This document shows positions 12,420 to 22,535 of a stretch of DNA of 64,000 nt, piece by piece (positions within the stretch are counted from its first letter, which is position 1; the number at the start of each line of letters is the position of its first letter). The position numbers and the translations under genes were made by a program. The stretch comes from Thelonectria olida (Eukaryota > Ascomycota > Sordariomycetes > Hypocreales > Nectriaceae). Under the pieces are notes generated by a model. That model did not search any database. It was given only the letters and a program-made list of their open reading frames with translations, and was not told the DNA's origin. The DNA is taken from the NCBI GenBank assembly GCA_020736575.1, contig JAGPYM010000003.1, positions 1,426,001-1,490,000 on the forward strand, written 5' to 3'.

Positions 12420-12741
12420 TTGGAACGAGCCATGGCACGGATACGTTAGGCTAGGACTCTTCGACGAAATTGGTCCTGGTCAAGCGTCCGGATGAACGGT
12501 TTCTCGGAAGCCTTCCCGAATGCTTTGCACCGGCCTCGTATCCCATCGTATCCCACGTTCATTGATCACTTCCATGGAACTTCCATATCCCTATCCGTTA
12601 TAAAATGGTACATTTGTAACTATAATCTAAGCGCTAATTGCCTACAAGCCATAAAATGACCGTTTCACGAACATCAATCATATACAAGATTTCTCATCAC
12701 ACATTACAAGTCTAGTCTCGAGCCTCTTATTGCATCCAAAC
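12420..12741. other. Convergent intergenic spacer
   Basis: This spacer holds the 3' ends of the small helical-protein gene (+) and the catalase gene (-). The AT-rich stretch around 12595-12640 is compatible with polyadenylation signals on both strands. Nothing else seen. Confidence 0.5.
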
Positions 12742-14302
12742 TCATTCAGACGCATTCTTCTCCGTCTGCTCCTTAATGGCAGCACCAAGATCAGCGTCAA
12801 CCCGTGAGAACATAGCATAGGTTCGCTCTCGGACATCCTTGTGAGCAGCCGCGAGATGACCAGAAACGTTCCCAATAAAATTGTCCTGCTGACCAGGAGT
12901 TCTGCCCAATACCTTCCAGAGTCCAGTGGCCTGAACAAAGTCATCGTCATTGACCTCCTGGAAGAGTTCGTGGACAACCCTGCCTGACCACTGCTCATGA
13001 GTGATGGAAGGGGGGGTGGGCTTGTAACTCAAAGATCGGAAGGATGAGAGGTAATTGGGCTCGGAGCCATAGTTTTGATGGATTGACATAGCTCCATCGC
13101 GCTGGAAGGGGTTGAAAGCATGTAGGGGAGCATTGACGGGGATTTGTTGGTAGTTGACACCCAGGCGATGACGGTGAGTATCAGGGTAGGAGAACAGACG
13201 GCTTTGGAGGACGGGATCGACGCTAGGCTCAACACCAGGAACAAGGTGTGAAGGAGAAAAAGCAGCTTGCTCAATCTCGGCAAAATAGTTTTGGGCGTTC
13301 TTGTTGAGGGTGAACTTGCCAAAGGGCCGCAGAGGGACGTCTTTCTGCGGCCACACCTTGGTGAGGTCAAAGATGTTCCAACGGAACTTCTCGGCCTGTT
13401 CGGGAGTGAGGACTTGGACGTAGACGGTCCAGCTGGGATACTCGCCGCGCTCAATGGCTTCGAAGAGATCCTGGGTGGCAAAATCCGGGTTCTCGGAGGC
13501 CATCTTGCCCGCCTCGGCGTTGGTCATGGTCTTGATTCCCTGGTCGGTCTTGAGGTGGACCTGGGTATAGACAAAAGAACCGTCAGGCTTCGTCCACTTG
13601 TGGGTGTGACCGGAGTAGCCATTCATAAATCGGTAAGAGTAAGGGGTACCGCGGTCAGAGAATAACTGCATAACCTGATGAATGGCCTCCTGGTGCGTTG
13701 AGAGGTAGTCCCAGAACATAGTGGCATCCTTGAGGTTGGTCTGGGGGTTGCGCTTCTGGGTGTGAATGAAGGTGGGAAACTTGACGGGATCGCGGAGGAA
13801 GAAGACGGGCGTGTTGTTGTAGACCCAGTCCCAGTTACCTTCCTCGGTGTAGAACTTGATAGAGAAGCCTCGAGGGTCACGGGCAGAGTCAGGAGATCCC
13901 TTCTCGCCACCGACGGTAGAGAAGCGGGCTACACACTTGGTCTTCTTTCCCACGCTGTTGAGCATGTCGATCGAAGTGATATCGCTGACATCGTGAGTGA
14001 CCTCAAACTCGCCGTAGGCGCCAGCACCTTTGGCGTGGACGACACGCTCGGGAATACGCTCGCCTATAAGAGAAGAATTGTAAGCAAGGCGGATAACTTA
14101 CAGTTGAGATAAGGAACTACTCACGGTCAAAGTGCGAGAGCATATCAATCAAGTGGAAGTCTTGGAGAAGCAGAGGGCCCGTGTTGCCAACCCGTTGGTA
14201 GGCCTCGGGGTTCTGAATGGGAGCGCCATTGGACGTAGTGAAGACGGGCTTCTCGTTATACCGAATGGTCGAGGGGTGACCCGACTTCTCGTAGGACGAC
14301 AT
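12742..14302 (-). CDS. Catalase, small-subunit monofunctional haem type
   Basis: Exon 1 is 14302-14125 and exon 2 is 14063-12742, separated by a 61-nt intron (GTGAGT donor, TATAG acceptor); the product is 499 aa, the normal small-subunit length. It dismutates H2O2 to water and O2. Visible landmarks: catalytic His at about residue 69 in ERVVHAKGAGAYG, the DPRGFSIKFYTEEGNWD segment with the catalytic Asn nearby, and the proximal haem motif RLFSYPDTHRHRLG with the axial Tyr. It lacks the C-terminal flavodoxin-like domain of large-subunit catalases. It ends KNASE, so there is no SKL-type peroxisomal signal, and no secretion signal is visible; a cytosolic location is likely. An H2O2-producing alcohol oxidase lies 12 kb away, but a functional link is conjecture. 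Confidence 0.95.
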
Positions 14303-16633
14303 GTTGACAGAGAGTCGAAGCTACTGAGCAACGTGTGATGTTGTCAATGAAATTATGATAGTATTCGTATAAGAATGGAGGCCTAGGTCAATAAAGGAAA
14401 GAGCCAGGAAGGCGGAATCGAAAGGTGCCTAGGAGTGAGCAGCCGAACTGAGGAAGGTAGGAGGGGGCGGGATGTCTTATACGATATGGCATGAAACCAT
14501 TCCGGCACTTTCCCATTCCCGATATTTGAAAGACCCCTTCTGCTGCATAATCCTGGACATTCAAACGCCTTCTTCGATTGGTTTCTCTTTCGCCTTTCAC
14601 CGTTTGTGCCGGTTCTCGCTCCGTACAGTATGTCGACACTGTGCACTCGACCGAGTCCATTCCGGGGAAGGAGCAACATTCTTTTCCTTCCGAAAGAACA
14701 AGGTGAGAAACATGGAGACTAGTGGAGACTGAAGCCAATCGGAATTGAGGTAAAAACAAATTCGATGACGAGGTTGGATGAGCGATTCATTGGCTGGTTG
14801 TGGATCAGGCGTTTCCTGAACCTCGTGCATCTCGACTTGGATGCTTTGGAATCATTTGCGGGTCTCAGCTCAACATCTCGTAGACCGACGGGACGGCGGC
14901 ACATATTTGACAGGGTGCCTGGCACTTCGACGTCACCAACAGTTGTTCTTTCTTCTTTTGTCACTTCCATTCCTTCATCACATATCTAGTTATTAAGCAC
15001 CGATGTCCGCCCCCACATGTCGTCACTTTGGAGGCTTTATGGATATTGCGTTGTGCCTGCCCTGTTGAACGGCATGTTGACTAAATGTGTAGTCTATGAC
15101 GACAACCGCCACCAGGACCTACAGTAGTTATCCGCCCGCACAACCTTATCCAGCCTTATCTAACTGCCTAGGCCCCTCCGCAGGTAGACACCATTGCCCC
15201 CAACGATTATTTAATTGCTCGATTCGCATTGGGTATTTTTCGGTACTTTGTAGATAATCGATTGGCTTTGTCCCGAACCTGCATGCAGAGGGGACAGAAG
15301 AGGCAAGTGGCTTGCAATGCCAACTGTTGACCATCTCGCGTTAGCGCCTCTGAACAGACAGTGCTGCGCTGTCTCATCGACACACTGTACTCTCACTTTG
15401 GTGAGTTGCTTCGGACAAGCAGGACGGAGAAACGCGAAGCGGCAACGCGTTCACACCCCATCCATAAACCTGCCGTAACGCGTGGTCACGTTGCCATTCT
15501 CCCGCGCGGATAATTGCCACTGTATCGCTAAGCAGCTGCCTGAGATGCTTGATAACCCATTCCGCGAGTCGGCGACCTCTACTGCTCCCGGTAAGTCTCC
15601 TACTCACACCGTCCAGTTGGCTTCGACTATGTCTGCGTTTCAGCCCGACTTCGGACGAGACATTGTGCTGGTCCGGAGAGTCTGCACCCCGCGGGGAAAC
15701 ATCAACAGTAGTCTCAGCTAATATCAAAGGTTTGGAATCTTCAAGTTCCCCGCCCGAAGTCGGAACACCGTCCTCTGATTTCTAATTCTAACACTCGAAT
15801 TACCGTACCTTGTCTACTCGGCGCAAGATGTGCTCTTAGAGTCAATTTGGCATCCCTACCTGGGCACCTACGTAGTGTGTAGGTGAAATATGACAGGGGT
15901 GGAGGAACGTTTAAATCCTACCGGATATACGTCTGCTCTGATCACGTCAGGGCATCGGCTGTACAAGAACGAGGAAGCCGCCTCAGCCATCACCCATCCC
16001 CAAAGCCCTGTCTTGGCGGGAAGAAATTCTCTGCATCAACCTGTTGCTTGATTCCGGGTGATTTCATTGTGTCTTGTATCCCATTGGATCCTTCATCAAT
16101 TCAACCTGTTTCACCTGTGGTATCTTCCTAGAGACTTCTGAACTCTCCCTCCACTGATGACAAACCTGTCCATCTCCTGTCTCCCTTTAATAATATACTA
16201 GATCAGATGAGAAAACTCAAGAAACCGAACACCTCTGTCTGGATACCACAGGCCACTCTCGACACATAGAACTCAAAGCAGCCAAATGAAGCAGTCAATG
16301 TTCCAAAACGATGCAAGTGGCTCGACAAAGAACGCTCGAATGAGAATCATAGCCAGGAGACAATGTCGCTGGTATAGCATTAGGAATTCTTTACTATCGT
16401 ATAGGGCCCCTTCACGAGCGTCCGCCGCCCTCCCATCTCACGAGCACCTAGATTGCTGTTCAGTTCGCCCGATGTCCGATTCAAACCTCCTCCATCTTCT
16501 TCCAAAGCACGCCGAAACCCCCCATATGCGCTGTCTACTCAGATGCGACGGAACCGTGAGGTGGTAGTATCATCATTTCGTTGGTAGTTGTTGTACAGAT
16601 GCCGAGTGAACCGGGAAATATCGTCAGCCTCGC
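14303..16633. other. 2.3-kb intergenic region
   Basis: This holds the catalase promoter (read leftward) and the 3' region of ARL1. An intron-like GTAAGT...CAG pair occurs near 15594-15623, but the flanking frames are short and resemble nothing. No gene is supported. Confidence 0.5.
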
Positions 16634-17449
16634 TTACTCTTGCGAGACGGTTTGCTAAGAAAACAAGCCAGGTTAGCAAAGGTGCGCTCGCCTAAGATGA
16701 TAAGGCCGAACAGGGAAGGAAATTACATACCACGAGCCAATCCATGCCCTCATTCACGCCGCTGCCGTCAACGGCAGAGCAGGCCATGATGCTCCAGTTA
16801 CGGTCGCGTAGTTCGCCCAGGCGTAGAGCTTCTGAGATCTCTCCCGCACCCTTGGCGCCTGGCTGGTCTTGCTTGTTGGCGAAGACGAGGAGAGCAGCAT
16901 CCTTCAGTTCCTCCTCGTTCAGCATCGCCGAGAGTTCTTCCGAGGCGGTCTGTAACCGCTCGATATCGGTGGAGTCGACGACAAAGATGACGGCGGCTGT
17001 GTTGGCATAGTAGCACCGCCAGTAAGGTCGAATGCTGGTCTGACCACCCAGATCCTGCAGGACAATGAGGCGTTAGTATCGCGGGAGGCCAAGAGACGAT
17101 TCATATCGTGAATATTGCGGGACCTCGTACCCAAACGTTAAAGTTGAGATTCTTGTACGTGACCGACTCGACGTTGAAACCGATGGTGGGGATGGTGGTG
17201 ACAACCTCGCCGACCTAGATGGAAGCCCCGTTAGCAGAGCTCAACACCGATAAGCGATGCAGTGTCTGTCAAACCTTCAACCTGTACAGCAGTGTCGTTT
17301 TGCCTGCGTTATCCTGTGATCTCGACGGATTAGCGCCCATGACCGAGCAGTCCGGCGACAAGACGTCATCGTACCAGACCCAGGATCAGTATTCTGATCT
17401 CCTTCTTCGCCCAAAGCAAGCTGGAAAACCATGACATGCTCTGACCCAT
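16634..17449 (-). CDS. ARL1: ARF-like small GTPase Arl1
   Basis: Five exons (17449-17375, 17313-17275, 17214-17131, 17054-16731, 16654-16634) splice in phase to 180 aa. Gly2 in MGQSMSWF is a myristoylation site. The P-loop GLDNAGKT is split by intron 1; switch I contains [10 protein letters not shown], switch II is WDLGGQ, and NKQD plus CSA complete the guanine-binding set. Arl1 is a Golgi GTPase that recruits GRIP-domain golgins and works in endosome-to-Golgi traffic. Length, the [15 protein letters not shown] segment and the six-residue last exon encoding QTVSQE match fungal Arl1 better than Arf1 or Arl3. Confidence 0.95.
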
Positions 17450-18430
17450 GGTGACTAGATATTAAGGTGACGGTCCTCCGGGGACACGTCGACGTGCAGG
17501 GTAGAAAGGTAAGCTGGGGGATTCGTTTCCGCAGCGTTCGCGATCGCGGGATAAGTGCTCTGCGTCGCGAGACTCGGTGAAAGGAGCGACGTCAGATGCC
17601 AACCGCGTACAAGGTGATGAGGGTTTGGGGGTGTAATGATCAAGTGGGATCGGTCGTCGTCGTATTCGTCGTCGGTATCGTCGCAAAAAGTCTTTGATGT
17701 CCCGTGGGCAGAAGAGAAAGTATCTTTACTAATTATCTTGGGAAGACGGGACTCCTTTTCTGGACCTCCTCCGATGCATCCAAAAGGACTTGGCGGCCCG
17801 CTGGTGGACAAGTTGCTGTTTTTGGCTTCTGCGGTTGGCCCAAGCGCCGGACGAAATAAACGGAACCTGGAGGGACGCCTGCCGCAGTGCCGCGCTACAC
17901 ACTCTCTGTCTGAGTCGCTGGATGCCCCCCTTGTGAGTTTGTGTTTTTGCGACGGTGACACCCTGTCATATCCTGGCGGACTTTATCAGCCAAAGACAAA
18001 ACCAGGTCCAGGGTTTGATAATCCACCGATGGCTGTGCAAGCCGCGTTGCTGGGATTCTTTACTTTTATTAGATGTAAGAACTCACTAATCACGGACGAC
18101 TCCGGATTGATTGGTGAAAATTATGGTAAAAGACAATAATAATGCCCCCGCAAGTTCAGCATCAGTTCAATGTGCTCTTGAAGCCTCATGACCACCTACC
18201 TACTTATGAAGCCTAGCTCATGCAGATGCATGTCACTTGAGCGACAAGCCTGCATCAAAAACAGGCCTTCCAGTCCCCTCGTTTGATAGGGGGTTCAGAT
18301 GATTGTATGAAAACAAAACAGCTTGAATCAGTGATTGCTGCTCTCATCTCGGGGACCTCATCTCGTCTGGCGTCCCTCTGACCTTTGCAGCTTTATTTTG
18401 TCACGTCTGCGCTTGCTTTCTGGTAGGCCG

Positions 18431-18448
18431 GCACATGATATCATGTGC
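18431..18448. repeat. Perfect 18-bp palindrome
   Basis: GCACATGATATCATGTGC reads identically on both strands. It contains ATGATATCAT at its core and CACATG/CATGTG halves outside. It lies about 600 bp upstream of eL39 and 1 kb upstream of ARL1; a dimeric DNA-binding protein site is possible. Confidence 0.6.
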
Positions 18449-18930
18449 TCAACTAAAATTTGGGTTGGCCTGCGCACGCGCGCTGCTCTGACTGATTGAT
18501 CAAATGACAAAAATCCATCCCGCGTGTCGAATTCTCGGCATGCTAGCCAGCCGTCGGGTTCTACTGATAGCTATGAGTTGCCCATGCATGCAACACGTCC
18601 TCATCAAGCTTGTTCTTGACACCGTGGCGTAGCACCAACTAGGTGAGTTATAACTGTTGAATAATAGGATAATTACGTTGAGAAGTAATAGCTTGAATGG
18701 CTTGCCCATGGATTTTGCCATATCAAGAAATGTTGAGTCTTCATTAGTGAATACCTAATAACAACAAAGGTTCTTGGGCGACAACTAAAAGCAGCAACTC
18801 AAGAGAGATGACGATGGCCTTAGTGGAACCCGACAGCCTCACTCTCATGCCTTAGGCACCAACTACACACACGCCACACTTCTCCCACCAGCCACATCGC
18901 ACAAATCCACCCGCCCACCACTCTCTCGCC

Positions 18931-18938
18931 TAGGGCTT
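18931..18938 (+). promoter_or_regulatory. TAGGGCTT (Tbf1-type) element upstream of eL39
   Basis: The reverse complement AAGCCCTA fits the ARCCCTA site bound by Tbf1-like Myb factors, which control ribosomal-protein genes in several ascomycetes. It sits 110 bp before the eL39 start. A related TAGGGCT lies upstream of uL2. Confidence 0.35.
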
Positions 18939-19047
18939 TACGCCCTCTGGTGCGCGTGCGGGCCAAAATTCTTTGACGTCCCAACTCCTCGCAAATCATC
19001 ACCACCACCAATTCCGACCGACCGACTCGACAAGCAACGTCAACAAA

Positions 19048-19509
19048 ATGCCGGTATGCCAACGCCCTACCCCTCCCGAGATACTCTTATTCACTTCGAA
19101 TGCAACGGACGCTTTTTGCGGACGATGCGCCCATCGCCGTAACGCTGCCTCGTCGTCGACGTGGATCGAAGCAATGAGGAATTCGTCTTGAAAACATCGG
19201 GATGCTAATGAACCTCTCTCTCTAGAGCCACAAGTCTTTCCGTACCAAGCAGAAGCTTGCCAAGGCCCAGAAGCAGAACCGCCCGGTTCCTCAGTGGATT
19301 CGACTCCGAACTGGCAACACTATCCGGTGCGTTTGATCCCCCACGACAATTCGTTCACGACTTCTCGAAACCTGCCCACGAAGCCCTATCCTAACCCCCC
19401 TCTCTCCGACCATGAAATCATCGATCAATCAGGGACTTTTTGACTGACATCTGGCTATAGCTACAACGCTAAGCGAAGGCACTGGCGCAAGACCCGCCTG
19501 GGCATCTAA
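19048..19509 (+). CDS. RPL39: 60S ribosomal protein eL39
   Basis: Three exons (19048-19053, 19226-19326, 19461-19509) give the canonical 51-aa protein. The first exon is only six bases (Met-Pro), followed by a 172-nt intron; exon 3 starts within the Arg codon. The basic sequence with [29 protein letters not shown] and the end [11 protein letters not shown] is diagnostic. eL39 lines the wall of the large-subunit peptide exit tunnel. The tiny first exon followed by a longer intron is the usual layout of fungal ribosomal-protein genes, in which the first intron often carries regulatory elements. Confidence 0.97.
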
Positions 19510-20305
19510 ATGCGCACCAGGTCCATTCTCGAGCCTCTGCATGGACACCCGACTTCTTCTTTGACATGGATTCACGATGATGTGACGGAAAGGGGGGAGA
19601 CTTGTTATCATGTGGTGCGGGGGTGTGTGTAAGCAAGCGCACAGGATGGGCCGGTTGCCTGGTTTCTCGATTCTTGCGATTACTGCATGTCACGGTCGGT
19701 CATAGGGAAAAGGAATGCAAAGACTTTGATGCCCCATCAGTAAGGGCTGGACCATCTGGATCATCCTGTTGGCTCGCCATGTGAATTCTTCTACGCCAGC
19801 TTAACGCCATGCGCTAGGTGGCGATGGACGAACAAAGTCAGTCCAAAACACATCGCAGTTACTACAACCTTGGCGGCTCGGCCGTCTGGTTAAACATGAA
19901 ACGAATACACTGATACTCACGTCATTACCATTTGATATCAAAGGAAACATATGCATTGAAATATTTCGAGCAGGGGTCGCGGTCTACCTAAAGGACTAGC
20001 GTGATGCTCAAATGTATCGTTAAGAATAACAAAGGCCCAAGAGCCATCCTGGAGCTCCGATGTTAAAGTAAGATTTGTACCCCTGCCTCGTGCCAACGTG
20101 AGCGAAAACCATCAATATTCTCCCGATCCAACCAACGCCAGCGCATTGTATGCGTAAACTCATGGCTCTTGATCCCGAGCCATGGCCCAAGAAGCCAGGG
20201 TCGGGATGGTGACGAGAAGCACTCCAAGTCGCTTGATCCCATCCATAGCAGAAGAAACTACGGTCGGAGCAGCGACGAGGAGTACTACAAGTCGCGAGTG
20301 CTGAT
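19510..20305. other. Convergent intergenic region between eL39 and SKP1
   Basis: This contains the 3' ends of both genes. An imperfect 34-nt direct repeat (about 76% identical by eye) occurs at 20199-20232 and 20262-20295, just beyond the SKP1 stop codon and probably within its 3' UTR. No gene seen. Confidence 0.5.
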
Positions 20306-21000
20306 TTAGCGGTCCTCGGCCCACTCGTTCTCTCGGCGGATCTGCTCCTCCTCTTCGGGGGTGAAGTCGTTGGTAATGTTAAATGTCTTGCGAATCTCCT
20401 CGGGAGACTTGCCCTTGATCATATTGGCAACCGTCTTGCACCCGACGTCGAGAAGGGGCTTGATATCGAGGTAGTTGGATGCCTAATTGTGAGGTTAGCT
20501 TTTGCAGTGGCACAGTCAGTCGGGATAACGTACCAGAATGATCTCGAAGAGCATTTCTTGGTCCACCTGCATGAACTTCTGGTCCCACTCCTCGATGTCT
20601 GTAGTCTTCTTCCTAGCGTCCGACTCATCATCTTGGGTCTGATGGGGATCGTTGCGGTGGTGCTCGCACCACTCGATGACCTTTCGTAGAACAGCCTCGT
20701 TGACCTAAGGTGGCAAAGTCAGCAAATGTTGGCGCGTTTGCGGCAGGAAGGGAGCGAGCTTACGTTGGGAATAGGGATGGGAGTGTCCTGGCTGATGCTC
20801 TCGTCGCCGACATCCTCCAACATGTTCTTGATGAGCATTGAGCGCTCGGCGACAGCGCGATCTGGAAAATCTGTTAGCATTTGGGAGTGGTGGAGAGGCG
20901 GGAGGTTCGATGACGGTGCAATCGCGAACTTACCGACTTCAATTTGCGCGTTGTCGTTGCTGGCGAGCCAGACCTTAGAAACGGGGGCGGAATCGGCCAT
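20306..21000 (-). CDS. SKP1: E3 ubiquitin ligase complex SCF subunit SKP1 (sconC)
   Basis: Four exons (21000-20934, 20861-20764, 20704-20534, 20482-20306) splice to 170 aa. The N-terminal POZ-like half contains [18 protein letters not shown]. The C-terminal F-box-binding half has the hallmark VIEWCEHHR, the [19 protein letters not shown] helix, and the tail [19 protein letters not shown]1 bridges F-box proteins to cullin-1 in SCF ligases and thereby controls cell cycle, sulphur regulation and development in fungi. Its N-terminal start is fixed by an in-frame ATG followed by a typical variable stretch. All intron phases agree. Confidence 0.96.
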
Positions 21001-21890
21001 TTTGAGTATTGTAGAGGAAATGTCTGATGGGCGGTTGATGGTAAGCAGGCTGTAGACTGAGGTGACGGAGCTGAAAGGTGGGTGGTGCTATGGCGGCGTA
21101 CAGAAGAGAAGGTCTGAGGTTTTGGGGAGAGGGAAGAAGACAAGTTTCTGCGGGGTTCGGTCTGCGGGGGGCTAACAGGCTGAGGCTTGGAGGTGCACCG
21201 GCCAACAACTTACGTTATTGTAGTGGCCTACTAACAGTGAATAAGGGAGTATGTTGAGTTATCGTTCGTTTGTCGCTGATGTGTTGATAATGAGGAAAGA
21301 GGGGAAAGGGCGGATTAGCAGGCGATTTATAGAGGTTGTGTAGTAAGTTTGACAATGAATGCAGTCAAGCCAGAGAGGGTTTACAGTTGTTAAATGCAAA
21401 AAGCAAGAGTCTTCGGGAGCCTTTTGACTCAGCCGGACACAAAACGGTCAGTGGAGTTTTCAGGCGCTGTTGCCTTGAGCCTTGTTAGACCTAACAGCCC
21501 GGACAGCCCGCAGCTCGGCCCGCACGTAGCCTAGACTCGCTTTGAACAATCCTCCCACCAGGGTGTTTCTAGGCATAGATGGAGAGTTCTGACCGAGTCT
21601 ATCGGAACAACCCAGGTTTTTACGAACCCAAGGTAGTGACTAGATACCCACGTTCGATCTGAACAGGTATTGCTGCCTGAAACGGAACACAGGGGTGGCA
21701 TCAAGATCATTAACCCCAAGTACCTAAACGTGCAGTTTGGAACAATGAGCACTGTTCGGTAAAGCCACTGCCAACAAGCAACAAGGGAGGAAGAGCATAC
21801 TACGTCGTAGATACGACGGACGAGATCAAGCCATCATATGAAGGGACACTTACACATCTCTTCGAATACCTTGGGGCTGTTAGAACTCGG

Positions 21891-22308
21891 TCGGTTCCCG
21901 CGACTGATCAGTCACGGAGGGCTCATTGATTAAGGGAAATGCTCTCTTTGATTCGAAAAAGAATGGCAGTATCGTCATTTGTCTGCCTCCTCACGTGGGT
22001 TGTGAGCAAAATCACAGTACATACTTTAAGGTGGGGAGTCCACGTCATTGAATGTATTTCACTCTTCCGAATCAAGGCACATTTTCCTCAGGTGCCTTCG
22101 CGGGAGGGGCCCGTTTTCCCACAGTACTCTTCGCACCCAACATCGTGGAGGGCAGCTACAAATGATGTTTACACCTGAATACGATTTTTAACTGCTGTCT
22201 AAGTGATATTGGGTGCGAAGAGTACTGGAGAGAAACGGGCCTCTCCCGCGACGGTAGGTACTCAATCAATGACCCCTCGTGGCTGATATTCTCAGTCGCG
22301 TAAACCGG
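21891..22308. mobile_element. Nested inverted-repeat (MITE-like) element
   Basis: Outer arms 21891-21932 and 22262-22308 are inverted copies, sharing CGCGACTGA and TCATTGATT in the same order. Inner arms 22099-22143 and 22206-22250 match at 39 of 45 positions by eye around a 62-nt loop. The left side is interrupted by about 159 nt (21932-22090), which itself has inverted ends. No coding capacity, and no clear target-site duplication was found. A non-autonomous hairpin transposon is the best reading; a foldback regulatory structure is the alternative. Confidence 0.5.
21932..22090. repeat. Inner inverted-repeat insertion within the left arm
   Basis: The ends are imperfect inverted copies: GGGAAATG...TTTGATTCG on the left, and the complement of CGAATCAAGG...CATTTTCC on the right. 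The right arm of the enclosing palindrome has only about 11 nt at the equivalent place, so this piece looks like an insertion. Confidence 0.4.
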
Positions 22309-22500
22309 CCACTAAGCATCTTTCCCTGGTGCTGGGAAAAAGCTCCAGGTTGCTTGAACTTTGAAGAAGCTCCCGTCAAGTCAATGTGCCCAAAGACGCC
22401 GGTCTGTTTCTAACCTTGGTGGTCAATACTACCTTCAAACTTCCCAGATCAAGCGTTTTAAACTCGTATGATAGGAAGTCCACCTTCGAACACACCTGTG

Positions 22501-22535
22501 TACCTAGGTACCTAGGTACCTAGGTAGGTAGGTGG
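22501..22535. repeat. TACCTAGG palindromic tandem repeat
   Basis: The unit TACCTAGG repeats about three times and then degenerates to TAGG repeats. Each unit contains the palindrome CCTAGG, and the junctions create GGTACC. Similar short copies occur at 24370-24385 and 36364-36379. Confidence 0.75.

Larger units (their letters stand above)
17450..19047. other. 1.6-kb divergent intergenic region between ARL1 and eL39
   Basis: It contains promoters of both genes. A 168-codon open frame (17455-17961, - strand) lies in the ARL1 leader, but it lacks exon structure and domains and includes a GTC/GAC triplet run. A perfect 18-bp palindrome is at 18431-18448 and a TAGGGCTT element at 18931-18938. Confidence 0.5.

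Noticed and set aside
15545..15785. Possible exon pair around an intron-like GTAAGT...CAG
   Set aside because: The implied intron would be only about 30 nt and the joined frames show no domain.
17455..17961. 168-codon frame upstream of ARL1 on the - strand
   Set aside because: Lies in the ARL1 leader; low-complexity acidic run comes from a GTC triplet stretch; no domain or splice support.
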